A DNA stretch of 64,000 nt from Thomasclavelia spiroformis DSM 1552. Lineage in GTDB: Bacteria > Bacillota_I > Bacilli_A > Erysipelotrichales > Coprobacillaceae. Shown one piece after another: positions 26,088 to 34,819 of this stretch. Numbering within the stretch: the stretch's first letter is position 1; every line of letters begins with the position of its first letter. The stretch spans positions 1,736,001 through 1,800,000 of the forward strand of contig NZ_CP102275.1 of NCBI RefSeq assembly GCF_025149465.1. Reading direction: 5' to 3'. A program made the position numbers and the translations under genes. The notes below the pieces were generated by a model. It worked only from the letters and a program-made list of their open reading frames with translations. It ran no database searches and was not told the DNA's origin.

Positions 26088-26163
26088 TGGGGTATAGCCA
26101 AGCGGTAAGGCAACAGACTTTGACTCTGTCATCTCCCTGGTTCGAATCCAGGTACCCCAGCCA
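26088..26163 (+). tRNA. tRNA-Gln (anticodon TTG)
   Basis: Acceptor TGGGGTA/TACCCCA with discriminator G, anticodon loop CTTTGAC, encoded CCA. Confidence 0.97.
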
Positions 26164-26167
26164 ATAT

Positions 26168-26243
26168 GACCCGCTAGCTCAGCCGGTAGAGCATCTGACT
26201 TTTAATCAGAGGGTCAGGCGTTCGAATCGCCTGCGGGTCACCA
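26168..26243 (+). tRNA. tRNA-Lys (anticodon TTT)
   Basis: Acceptor GACCCGC/GCGGGTC, anticodon loop CTTTTAA, encoded CCA. Confidence 0.97.
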
Positions 26244-26299
26244 TTTCTTAAAAAATATCTTGCATATATTAATTATTTATGTTAATATAATAGAGCGAT

Positions 26300-26373
26300 G
26301 CGGGTGTAGTTCAATGGTAGAACTTCAGCCTTCCAAGCTGACTACGTGGGTTCGATTCCCATCACCCGCTCCA
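26300..26373 (+). tRNA. tRNA-Gly (anticodon TCC)
   Basis: Acceptor GCGGGTG/CACCCGC, anticodon loop CTTCCAA, encoded CCA. It is separated from tRNA-Lys by 56 bp that contain a TATAAT box (26286-26291) without a well-spaced -35, so it may have its own weak promoter. Confidence 0.97.
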
Positions 26374-26383
26374 ATAAAAAAGC

Positions 26384-26420
26384 AACTCATGAACTTAAAA
26401 ATGTTCATGAGTTTTTATTT
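26384..26420. terminator. Bidirectional terminator after the tRNA cluster
   Basis: Eleven-bp stem AACTCATGAAC/GTTCATGAGTT. T-rich sequence follows on both strands, so it also ends the converging GNAT gene. Confidence 0.87.
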
Positions 26421-26438
26421 TATATAAAATATCCTTTT

Positions 26439-26966
26439 CTATTCTAAATCTATCCAGTATCTTTGAATAATTTTATCAGCATTGACAACTTCATTTTCTA
26501 AAATACCACCATTACTAATAATAGATTTAGCTGATCCAATATTATTTTTATCACACACTAATAATACTCTTTTAATTTTGAGTTTATTACATTCTTTTAA
26601 AGCTAAATTAATCATTTTAGTAGCATACCCTTTTCTTCTTTCACTAGGTCTAACTCCATCACCGATATGACCACCATATTTTAATAAATATTCATTCAAA
26701 TCATGACGAATATTAACAACACCAACCATGATATTTCTTTGATCATCAAAGCAAAAAAATGTAGAGTCAGCTACTAAATTATCATTTGCTTCTTTAATTT
26801 CTAAATTATTTAAGTAATAATCAAAGTCATGATAATCATTTTTAAAAATAGCATACGGAGAAGTATTAGCTTTAGGATGTTGTTCATTATAAGCTATCCA
26901 TTCCTTCAACATATCAATTATTTGATTTTTATATTCATAAGAACCTTTAACTAATTTTAATGACAT
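26439..26966 (-). CDS. GNAT-family N-acetyltransferase
   Basis: 175 residues. The acetyl-CoA-binding motif A region GGHIGDGVRPSERRKGYATKM (R/Q-x-x-G-x-A type, here RRKGYA) is followed by KRVLLVCDKNNIGSAKSIISNGG, the usual beta-bulge and Asn-rich helix. Resembles uncharacterised acetyltransferases of Bacillota; the acceptor substrate is unknown. AAGGAGG precedes the ATG. It is converging with the tRNA cluster and shares its terminator. It is intact, unlike the second GNAT gene 1.5 kb away. Confidence 0.85.
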   Translation of the reverse strand: MSLKLVKGSYEYKNQIIDMLKEWIAYNEQHPKANTSPYAIFKNDYHDFDYYLNNLEIKEANDNLVADSTFFCFDDQRNIMVGVVNIRHDLNEYLLKYGGHIGDGVRPSERRKGYATKMINLALKECNKLKIKRVLLVCDKNNIGSAKSIISNGGILENEVVNADKIIQRYWIDLE

Positions 26967-27014
26967 AAACTTTACCTCCTTGAATTGATATTATCAAAAT
27001 AAATTCATAATTTA

Positions 27015-27929
27015 TTAACTAAATAATATTCTTAAAATTTCCATAACATTTTCTCTGTTTTTTTCAGATGACATTATAGTTATAAGTAAATTATTATCTT
27101 TATTTAAAATAATATATTGTCCGTTAGAACCATTTCTAAATACATAACCTTCTTTTGAAATAAAAGTATAATAACCAGCACCAAGCATAGGTAACGCTAC
27201 TTTTGTTTTATATACTGATGATATTTCAAATTGCAATGAACACATCATATTAATCCAATTTTTAGATATTACCTGAATGCCATTATACACTCCGTCATTT
27301 AATAATAATCTTCCTATCTTATGAAAATCTGAATGTTTTAAAAATAATCCGGTACAACCAGGACAATATTTACCGTAATCATCCCATTGGTATTTTTTTA
27401 TATCTAATTTTTTAAATATGTTTTCATTAATAAAATCAGATAACTTTATTTTAAATTTTTCTTGAAAAAATACAGATAATATAAATGGTTCAACATTATT
27501 ATAAACAAATTTTGTTCCTACTTGATAAGGAATATCAACATTTAATACATAATTTAAGATATTATTTATATCTAAATTCTTTTCTTTAATTTCTTTAGCA
27601 GTCATTATCATTTCTTTATAACCTGTTGTATGTGTTAATAAAGTTTTAATATCCCATTTTTTTATTTTTTCATTTTTAATATCGACTAATTTTTTTAATA
27701 TTGAATAAACTTTAGTATCTAATGTTAACATCTTTTTATCAATTGCAATACCAATTGCCATTGCAACTAATAATTTAGAACAACTTCTTAATTCATGTAA
27801 CTTTTCTTCAGTATAAAAAAATTTATCTATCTTTCCATCATGTTCCACAAATATACTATCAATATTTAAACAGTCTATTTTTTTAGAAAGTATAGTTATA
27901 TTATTTTTTATAGCATCAATTTCTACCAT
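27015..27929 (-). CDS. Serine hydrolase of the beta-lactamase/PBP-like fold
   Basis: 304 residues of the PF00144 type. The catalytic SxxK is S49-C-S-K52 and the second motif is Y143-N-N (YxN). No signal peptide or lipobox is visible, so the protein appears cytoplasmic; this favours an esterase or peptidase-like role over antibiotic hydrolysis, but that is inference. A late GSNGQYII segment may stand for the third motif. AGGAGGG precedes the ATG. It neighbours the intact and the broken GNAT genes in a region of accessory genes. Confidence 0.78.
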   Translation of the reverse strand: MVEIDAIKNNITILSKKIDCLNIDSIFVEHDGKIDKFFYTEEKLHELRSCSKLLVAMAIGIAIDKKMLTLDTKVYSILKKLVDIKNEKIKKWDIKTLLTHTTGYKEMIMTAKEIKEKNLDINNILNYVLNVDIPYQVGTKFVYNNVEPFILSVFFQEKFKIKLSDFINENIFKKLDIKKYQWDDYGKYCPGCTGLFLKHSDFHKIGRLLLNDGVYNGIQVISKNWINMMCSLQFEISSVYKTKVALPMLGAGYYTFISKEGYVFRNGSNGQYIILNKDNNLLITIMSSEKNRENVMEILRILFS

Positions 27930-27988
27930 AACACCCTCCTATAATAGTTAAATCATACTATACTTTATAAAAATTTACTATATACAAT

Positions 27989-28015
27989 AAAAATATCCTT
28001 TATAGGATATTTTTA
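27989..28015. terminator. Hairpin at the end of the broken GNAT gene
   Basis: AAAAATATCC-TTTATA-GGATATTTTT, T-rich on both strands; the original stop codon of the GNAT gene lies in the loop. Confidence 0.75.
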
Positions 28016-28463
28016 TTAAAATCTTTTAATCTCATATGCAAAATAGGATAAGGATTCCCTTGTACATCTAATTCATCTCTTTTATAAACTTTAAATCCCA
28101 TATATTCATAAAATCCTTTAGCTTGAGGATTTTGCTCATTTACACCAGTTCATACACTTGATAATTTTCAATTCCATATAAAAGTAATTTCTTCCCTAAT
28201 CCTTTTTCTCTAAAATCAGGTGCAATAAACAACATTTCAAGTTTATTATCTTCTATTCCCATAAATGCAATTGAATCTCCATTATCATCAGTTTCAATAA
28301 TCAAATGTTTTATACTATTTAATGCTTGAAACACGTACGGTTCAATATTTTCTATTTCATCTTTGGATAAAAACAAATGTGTTTCTTTTACAGAATTTTT
28401 CCATACAATTAATAACTGATTAATTAACATCTTATCACTTTTTTCAATTTTAACTTCTTTCAT
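28000..28463 (-). pseudogene. GNAT-family acetyltransferase, frameshifted
   Basis: The first 107 residues (MKEVKIEKSDKML to YQVYELV) read as a normal acetyltransferase with FREKGLGKKLLLYGI, the acetyl-CoA motif. A stop follows, but the next frame continues the family without a gap: VNEQNPQAKGFYEYMGFKVY and then QGNPYPILHMRLKDF to a stop at 28000. One small deletion or insertion near 28140 explains this. The lost part holds the conserved C-terminal helix and strand, so the product is probably inactive. Confidence 0.85.
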
Positions 28464-28550
28464 ATAAATATATTTTTAAATTTATATCTTCATTATATTA
28501 ATTGCATAATTAGTATCACAAATAATCAATAATTTAAAACTTATCATTTA

Positions 28551-29390
28551 TTAGTTTCCCATTGTATTTTTCATATATTGAAGATCACCATACCAATATG
28601 ATGCACTTGCTCCCCATCAATTAAAAAATCTGCTCCAGTAATAAATCTTCCTCGACTACTCATTAAAAACTCACACAAATCTCATACCTCATCTGGAGTT
28701 CCTGCTCTTTTTGCTGGAGCTAAAGCTAACATCTTTTTATAATTTTCTCCACGAAGTCCATTTAATTAATCATTTGCAAGTGATGTAATAATAATTCCCG
28801 ATGAAATTGAGTTTACTCTAGCATTTCTTTTCCCCCACTTTATTGCCTCACCAGCAACTCTTAAAACATTACATCTTTTAGCAAGCTGATATGCATGTAA
28901 TGTATCTATTTTCTTTTAATATTTCTAGATTTAATAATTCATCAGTCGGTGTTAAAGCTAACAATTCATTTTCTTCTTGACTTAATGCTTTAAGAAGATG
29001 TCCTGATTGTGAAGAAATAACAATACAACTTCCATCTTCACTAATTACTTTTCCAAATTCTTCTAACAATACTGCTGTTCCATATAAATCAACTTCTAAT
29101 ATTTTTTTAATTGATGTTTGACTAGGCGATACGCCTGCTGCATTAATTACATTTTTAATATTTCCATATTTCAATGCTTCCTTTATCACCTTTAAAATAG
29201 ATTCTCGACTAACTAAATCAACTTGTATACTACTAGTTTCAAAACCAGCATTACATAAATCTTCTTCAACCATCTTAGCTGTTTTTAAATTTATATCACC
29301 AATAATCAAACGTTTACCTATTACAATACATCTAGCACACGCAACACCAATACTTCCTGCTCCAATTAAAACCACTACATCTTTCTTCAT
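28551..29390 (-). pseudogene. Short-chain dehydrogenase/reductase, broken
   Basis: The N-terminal 165 residues are a good Rossmann SDR: VVLIGAGSIGVACARC, NVINAAGVSPSQ and SCIVISSQSG. After LLNLEILKE the frame shifts; the next part reads IDTLHAYQLAKR (catalytic YxxxK), then VNSISSGIII. Two in-frame stops follow (in NDxLNG and DEVxDLC), then FLMSSRGRFITGADFLIDG, and a second frameshift before GASASYWYGDLQYMKNTMGN. At least four lesions make it a clear pseudogene. The native substrate is unknown. It lies next to the insertion-sequence cluster. Confidence 0.92.
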
Positions 29391-29691
29391 TTTTAATCAC
29401 CTTTACCTTTCATTTTATTATATCACCTCATTTAGTGCTTATTTATCTTGATTTATTGTCAACATTTATAAGAAAAACTTATAAAAAAAGAAGACTATCT
29501 AATCTTTTACGGGGTTTTAATGAGCACTCAAATATATAGGGGTGCTCTTTTATTATAATTATTTATATTCTTTCCATATTCACGGGGTTTTTGATAAAAT
29601 TATTTTATCAGTTTATCTGAAATTTTGAGAAAGAAAAAAGGATGCATACTTTCCTACCACAGTCTGTATACATCCTTTCCATAAGAACAAT
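29391..29691. other. Gene-free region before the ISL3-like element
   Basis: Contains a GAGCAC...GTGCTC hairpin with T run (about 29523-29557, plus strand), two copies of CGGGGTTTT (29511 and 29583), and a longer stem AAAGGATG...CATCCTTT (about 29637-29681) just before the first IS gene. These may be IS ends and transcription barriers. No coding signal. Confidence 0.45.
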
Positions 29692-30141
29692 ATGATAATA
29701 ACCCATTTTAATAAAAAAATCAATACTATTCTTCCTGACCTGAATAAATTAGAAGCTTTAATATCCAAGTCATATAACGATTCCGTTAATTCTTTAAATT
29801 TTGATAATATTCTATGTCCTAACTGTCATGGTTCTTTATGGATCAGACATGCCTACTACTTTCGTACTATCTTTATTTTCAATCAAAAAATTAGAATCAG
29901 AATCACTCGCATCATGTGCAAATCCTGCGGTAAAACACATGCTATCCTGGCTGAAGATATGATCCCTTTTATTTCCTTGACTTTTCATGATCTTTATAAG
30001 ATCGTCATTACTGCCCTCCCTATCCTCAACTCATCTCACTTTTATTACCTTAAGCATAAATTTTCCTGTTTTATCGATGATTATTTTGTTTTATGTAAAT
30101 TTAATTCCAGAAATCTCCCCGTTATTTTTATAACCACATAA
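29692..30141 (+). CDS. DUF6431-like zinc-ribbon protein of the IS
   Basis: 149 residues. CPNC (about 42-45) and CKSCGKTH (about 75-82) form a zinc ribbon; RIRITRIMCKSCGKTHAILA resembles DUF6431 proteins that accompany transposases. The C-terminal half is weakly hydrophobic with no recognisable catalytic residues. The ATG lacks a strong ribosome-binding site. It probably binds the IS ends or acts as an accessory to the downstream transposase; this is inferred from position only. Confidence 0.55.
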   Translation: MIITHFNKKINTILPDLNKLEALISKSYNDSVNSLNFDNILCPNCHGSLWIRHAYYFRTIFIFNQKIRIRITRIMCKSCGKTHAILAEDMIPFISLTFHDLYKIVITALPILNSSHFYYLKHKFSCFIDDYFVLCKFNSRNLPVIFITT

Positions 30142-30228
30142 CTTTTATATCTTCTTTCCTTTTTTGGTTCTATTATTTACCTGTAAACAAAGAAAGGAGT
30201 GGATTGTCAACACTTTTTTGGACAATTT

Positions 30229-31022
30229 CTATGAGAACATCCTAAATTCAACTGGTGTCTTATAGCCAAGTGAACCATGTATCCTCACATTATTATACCA
30301 GTTTACATAATCAAATAATTCTAGTTCCAGTTCTTCAAAACTTTCAAACCTTTTATTAAATGCAAACTCTGTTTTTATAATTTTATATGTTGCTTCAGCA
30401 ACTGCATTATCATACGGACATCCTTTAGCACTTAATGACCTGTTTATATTAAATGCCTTTAATGCATTTTCAATATCTTCATTTTTGAATTCATTTCCTC
30501 GATCACTGTGAAACAAATCTACTTTTCGTAAATCATATTTTATTGAATAGAGTGCTTTTTCTACTAACTTGGCATTTTTATTCTTACTGGCTGCATATCC
30601 TACAATCTCTCTGTTATATAGATCTAACATAAGACATATATAATTCCATTTTCCATCCACATTAACATACGTCAGATCACTAACTACTACCTTCATTTCT
30701 CTTTTTGATTAAAATTACGATTGAGTCTATTTTCTATATTATCATTATTACATGCTGCGTGATGTACTTTATACTGTTTAACTGTATAGCTTGATACTAA
30801 GCCATTTTCCTGCATAATACGTCTAATTCTTCTTTTACTGACAATATGGCCCAGTTTAGCCAATTCTATTTTAATCTTTCTTGAACCATAGTTGTTTCGA
30901 CTGTTTTTAAATATTTCTTTTACTAAAGCAGTCAGATAATGATCATTGGATTTTTTCTTATTTAATTTATTATTACGATTATAATATAATGATGATCTAG
31001 GTATATCTAGTAATTTACACAT
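30229..31022 (-). pseudogene. IS3-family transposase orfB, frameshifted
   Basis: DDE integrase-type transposase. The first 109 residues (MCKLLDIPRSSLYYNR, RNNYGSRKIKIELAKLGH, SKRRIRRIMQENGLVS) end at a TGA; an ATGA overlap then opens the catalytic part: VVVSDLTYVNVDGKWNY (first Asp), LFHSDRGNEF (second Asp) and AVAEATYKIIKTEF (Glu), to WYNNVRIHGSLGYKTPVEF. Restoring one A in the GAGAAATG run near 30696 would join the two as KEKMKVVVSDLTYV. As it stands the enzyme is probably non-functional unless ribosomal slippage occurs there. Confidence 0.85.
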
Positions 31023-31063
31023 TGCGCTGACCGGATATTTATCTGCATTGGAAATGATAACAT

Positions 31064-31345
31064 TTATTTTCGTCCCATGATCAGCGCTGCTTGCTTTAAA
31101 ATATCATTTTCCATCTTCAGTCGCTGATTTTCCTTGCGGAGTCTGATTAGTTCTTTTTCTTCATCACTGCGGTTGTCCTCGACATGGAACGAACCAGTAT
31201 TATTGTACTTTTTGATCCATGAAGATAAAGCAGATGGAGTCAGTTCATATTCACGAACCAGCTCAGCTCTTGGTTTTCCGCTGTTGTATAATTCGACCAT
31301 TTTCTGTTTAAATTCATCACTGTAAGTTCTTCTTTCTCTTGCCAT
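31064..31345 (-). CDS. IS3-family transposase orfA
   Basis: 93 residues: helix-turn-helix DNA-binding region RRTYSDEFKQKMVELYNSGK ... SALSSWIKKYN, followed by a leucine-zipper helix EKELIRLRKENQRLKMENDI. It ends LIMGRK at a TAA inside CGAAAATAA, an A-rich stretch; the -1 frame then reads KINVIISNADKYPVSAMCK into orfB, matching the programmed -1 frameshift usual in this family. Intact. Confidence 0.9.
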   Translation of the reverse strand: MARERRTYSDEFKQKMVELYNSGKPRAELVREYELTPSALSSWIKKYNNTGSFHVEDNRSDEEKELIRLRKENQRLKMENDILKQAALIMGRK

Positions 31346-31421
31346 TTCAGATTACCTCATTTCTTGATTTTCTATTGTAACAGTTCTCTTAAAAACTGTC
31401 CAATTTAGTGTAACCTATCCA

Positions 31422-32605
31422 CTGTTTTGACCAGTCATAGATGTGTGATTGATTATCGAGCCAGAAGATACAGATGCAAAAAATGCAATAAAACATTCTA
31501 TGAACTTAATCCTTTTTCTGTTGCCGGTTCACGAATCTCCTTAGCGACTGTATATAATATCCTTAGAGATTTGAAGCATCCTGCTGCAACATTTAAAGAT
31601 GTAGCTCAGCGTTATCATATTTCACAGACAACTGCCGCTCATATTTTTGATTCATTTGTCTGCATGTCAAGAAGGCAGCTTCCTCAATATCTGTGCATTG
31701 ATGAAGTTTATGCTTTTAAATCCGAAAAAAGCAGATACATCTGTGTTCTTCTTGATTTTCAGTCACAAAATATCGTTGATGTACTTCCATCAAGAAGAAA
31801 ACAGGTACTGATGGATTATTTCTTTAATATTCCTTTATCAGAAAGAAAAAAAGTTAAAGTTGTATCATTCGACATGTGGGAATCATATCGTGTTGTTTCT
31901 AAAATTATGTTTCCTGATGCCTTATGTGCTGTTGATCACTATCATGTCAAGCAGGAATTTCACAGAAAACTGGATAAAGTAAGAATCAATTCCATGAATC
32001 GCTATTACTCCAGAAAAAATTACCTTAACAAAAAAGAAAACCTTACCGAAGCTGAAAAAAATGAATTATCAGAAGTATCCAGACATTATTATGTTTTGAA
32101 AAAATTCCACTGGATGCTCTTCTCCAATAACAACAAGTGCATATACGATCCCAATGTAGAAAAGAAATATAATAAAGTACTTCAGGGATATTTCAACTAC
32201 TATGATATTTTTGACTATATGATCAGGGATGATCGGGAATTAGATTTAGCTTATGACCTTAAATATCAGCTGGATGTTTTTTACAGGGATTCTTCTTATG
32301 ACAGTGCCAAAAAAAATATCGACGAACTGATTACCCTATTTAAAAGCAGTCCTATTAAAGAAATGAAAGATTTTGCAAATACACTTACTAAATGGAAACG
32401 GGAAATCGTCAATTCATTTATAAGAGCAGATGGGAAACGCATTTCCAATGGAATCATTGAAAATAGAAATAAATCAATAAAATTACTCAAACATAGTTCA
32501 AATGGATATCTTAACTGGCATAGATTTAAAAACAGGGTCATGTACTGCCTCAATGATGATGCCACATATCACATGTATCCAATCAAAAATACAGATATCA
32601 AATAA
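31422..32605 (+). pseudogene. ISL3-family transposase, 5' end lost to IS3 insertion
   Basis: About 392 residues remain. It opens inside the zinc-finger domain: SHRCVIDYRARRYRCKKCNK has the second half of the zf-ISL3 motif, but the first CxxC pair is absent. The DDE domain follows: CIDEVYAFKSEKSRYIC, VVSFDMWESYRVV, DALCAVDHYHVKQEFHRKL and, late, RISNGIIENRNKSIKLLKHS. The IS3-like element ends right before this frame, so the true start is lost or displaced. A TTG at 31427 could start a truncated protein, but it has no ribosome-binding site. Confidence 0.82.
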
Positions 32606-32632
32606 AAGTACATTTTCTCATAGAAAGATACA

Positions 32633-32661
32633 AAAAAACGGGGAACAACTTTTCCCCGTTA
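32633..32661 (-). terminator. Terminator at the right end of the ISL3-like element
   Basis: AACGGGGAA/TTCCCCGTT stem followed on the minus strand by TTTTTTTG. It would stop transcription entering the element from the right. Confidence 0.75.
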
Positions 32662-32727
32662 TGATTTAGTATCTAAAACCCCAGAACCCCAGGTTATTTT
32701 AGATTGCCAAAAAGAATAAGATATTTC

Positions 32728-33571
32728 TTATTCCATGACATCTTTAATAATTTCAATTAATTTTTGACAAGTAAATTCATCAGATAATTTTTTATAAAAA
32801 CCATATAATTCTGATTTTAATATCGTAGTATTTTTTAGTAATGGAATTGTTGTAATACTACCATCATCTATCTTCTCTTTTTGCTTACTAGCAATCGGTA
32901 AAAAGCCAATATTTGCAGCTACCATCAAATTTGCCTGTGTTAAAGTAGTTGCATAAATACCGTCACCATCAAATCCTAATTTTGTTTTCATGAACTCTAT
33001 TTCTTTAGCAAATTCTTCTCTACTTGCAATAACAATACAATTTTGATCTTTTAAATCATTGATTGTAAGTGTTTTTTAGTTGATAAATTATTTGCATTAG
33101 AAATCTTAATAGAATAATATAAATCACCAATATAAACATTATTTAACCTATCTGAAAAAGCTTTTCGTTGTTCACCTATCATAATATCAGTTACATCATT
33201 AATATTATTAGCTGATATTGTATCGTAAGTTCCATCTTTAATTGAAATTTTTATTTCAGGATATTTAGCGCTAAATATTCTAAGGGCTTTTTCAATTCTT
33301 TATTATTATTTTTAGAAATACAAGTTGCATGATTTTCTATTTCTTTTATATTTGCAATAATATTTTTTCCTTCAATATATAAATATTTACCAGCTTGAGT
33401 TAACTCAAATCCTTTACGGTTTCGAATCATTAAAGGAAAACATAATTCATCTTCTAAAGCTTTTATTTGTTGTGAAATTGCAGATTGAGAAATAAATAAT
33501 TCTTCTGCTGCTTTTGTAAAAGAATTAGTATCCACTACTTTAATAAAATATTCTAAATTTCTAATGTTCAT
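32728..33571 (-). pseudogene. LysR-family transcriptional regulator, broken
   Basis: The N-terminal 105 residues are a typical LysR winged helix: MNIRNLEYFIKVVDTNSFT, AAEELFISQSAISQQIKALE, FPLMIRNRKGFELTQAG. Then the frame shifts near 33290; the next piece reads ALRIFSAKYPEIKISIKDGT to DLYYSIKISNANNLSTKK, and a second shift near 33080 leads to TLTINDLKDQNCIVIASREE and the last 87 residues to the stop at 32728. Together they make a normal-length regulator. Two frameshifts separate the DNA-binding from the effector domain, so it should be non-functional. Its target is unknown; the broken dehydrogenase across the IS is one candidate. Confidence 0.9.
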
Positions 33572-33664
33572 TACTTTTCCCTCTAATATTATTAAATTAT
33601 GTTAATTAGATAAAACTCTTGTTCTATAAAAAAGATTACTTGACAGGAGTATTCAATATTGTCA

Positions 33665-34336
33665 TCATTTTTTTAATGATAAATTATAACTATTATCGAT
33701 AAGCTCAAAAATCTTTTTTGTTTCAACAGAATTATCAAGTTTTATTGTTATCCAATTGTTTTTATTCATATGATAACCTGGATAAAATCTGTTATTATCA
33801 ATAATTTTATGAATATTTTCTTTTTGAAATCGTAAATCAATAATTTCTACAAGTTTATCTGATTCAATAGCTAATTTATTTTCTTTTACAACTAATAATA
33901 CACCATACCATTTATTATTTTTTTTATTTCTCCAAATTGCATTGTTAGGAAACTTTTGCCATAAATATTCTAATTCATCATTATATTTTTCTTTAACATA
34001 TTTAATAATTTCATTAGCCTGTAAACTTTTAAATATATCAGGTTCCATACATTTATCAATAATATCTTTAATTATATTTTCATATTCTTCTTTGATTCTA
34101 TTAACAAAATTACCGGATGCCTCTTTAATATCTACTAGTATATATTCCTCATTATTTTCCAAATCAATAAGTGCAGCTGTTGGTTGATTTTTGGAAATAT
34201 TTATAATAGCTTCAAATTTATTATTATATATTTTAGTTTTATAAATATAACTATGATCTTTTTTAATAAATCCATAATTTAGTAATTTAATATTATTTAT
34301 TTTTTTGTTTTTTAATTCACCTGTTAAATCTTTCAT
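33665..34336 (-). CDS. MmcQ/YjbR-family protein with N-terminal extension
   Basis: 223 residues. The C-terminal part (about 125-223) is a YjbR domain: WRNKKNNKWYGVLLVV, DLRFQKENI, RFYPGYHMNKNNWITIKLD. These CyaY-like folds bind DNA in some members; the cellular role is unknown. The first 100 residues are an extra domain without a recognised motif. The ATG is preceded only by GTGAGC, a weak ribosome-binding site. It stands alone between the LysR pseudogene and dgkA. Confidence 0.72.
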   Translation of the reverse strand: MKDLTGELKNKKINNIKLLNYGFIKKDHSYIYKTKIYNNKFEAIINISKNQPTAALIDLENNEEYILVDIKEASGNFVNRIKEEYENIIKDIIDKCMEPDIFKSLQANEIIKYVKEKYNDELEYLWQKFPNNAIWRNKKNNKWYGVLLVVKENKLAIESDKLVEIIDLRFQKENIHKIIDNNRFYPGYHMNKNNWITIKLDNSVETKKIFELIDNSYNLSLKK

Positions 34337-34395
34337 ACTTATAGCTCACTTTCAAGTTTATATCTTATTTATAAATAATATTAAATTATCTACTC

Positions 34396-34764
34396 TTAAA
34401 ATAATTTCATAATTTCTGGTATAAAGATCATTAAACCAATAATTGCAGCACCAATTGCTAATACTAGTACACCACCTGCAGCAGCATCTTTGGCTAATTT
34501 AGCTTTGAGGTGAAATTCAGGCATAACCATGTCTACAATTGCTTCAATGGCAGTGTTAAATAATTCACCTGCCAATACTAAAGAAAATAAAATTATACAT
34601 ATTTTCCATTTAGAACTATCTAATTTTAAAATTATTCCTGCAATAATTACTAAAAGCATAACTGTTACATGTATTTTCATATTTGTTTGTGATGTAAAAG
34701 TTGCTTTTATTCCTTCAATTGCATATTTAAAGCTATTGATTCGTTTTATTATTTTTTTATTCAC
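34396..34764 (-). CDS. dgkA: Undecaprenol/diacylglycerol kinase (DgkA family)
   Basis: Gram-positive DgkA phosphorylates undecaprenol to the carrier lipid used for peptidoglycan and teichoic acid. 122 residues from a GTG (34764) that has GGGGG 7 nt upstream; the length then equals the family norm, whereas the longer ATG-started frame adds 17 unlikely residues. Three membrane helices; motif ELFNTAIEAIVD is the catalytic signature (with E and N), and KAKLAKDAAAGGVL follows. It lies downstream of the yutH-like gene. It probably supports the envelope polymers made by the tag and glycosyltransferase operons. Confidence 0.92.
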   Translation of the reverse strand: MNKKIIKRINSFKYAIEGIKATFTSQTNMKIHVTVMLLVIIAGIILKLDSSKWKICIILFSLVLAGELFNTAIEAIVDMVMPEFHLKAKLAKDAAAGGVLVLAIGAAIIGLMIFIPEIMKLF

Positions 34765-34819
34765 ACATATTCCCCCTATATATAAAATATTACTAGCTAA
34801 TGATCTTAAAATCAATATT

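Larger units (their letters stand above)
30200..31421 (-). mobile_element. IS3-family (IS150-like) insertion sequence
   Basis: 1,222 bp, bounded by imperfect inverted repeats beginning TGGAT and containing ACACT and TTGGACA blocks (TTGGACAATTT at the left, TTGGACAGTTT at the right when read inwards). Encodes orfA and orfB on the minus strand. It has landed at the 5' end of the ISL3 transposase gene. Flanking bases show no clear target duplication (GAG and CTG). Confidence 0.85.
29584..32682 (+). mobile_element. ISL3-like insertion sequence, interrupted by an IS3-family element
   Basis: Imperfect terminal repeats GGGGTTTTTGATAAAAT (left) and GGGGTTTTAGATACTAAAT (right, minus strand) enclose a zinc-ribbon ORF and an ISL3-type transposase. 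Without the 1.2-kb IS3 insertion the element is about 1.9 kb. The exact ends are uncertain because GGGGTT is repeated near both, and no convincing target-site duplication was found. Confidence 0.6.

Noticed and set aside
27015-27929. Serine hydrolase as an antibiotic-resistance beta-lactamase
   Set aside because: No signal peptide, the third active-site motif is unclear, and the family is broad; resistance cannot be claimed.
29584-32682. Reading the two transposase-associated plus-strand frames as one ISL3 gene simply split by the IS3-like element
   Set aside because: The left frame has its own complete zinc ribbon and its own stop before the insertion point, so it is a separate gene and not the missing N-terminus.
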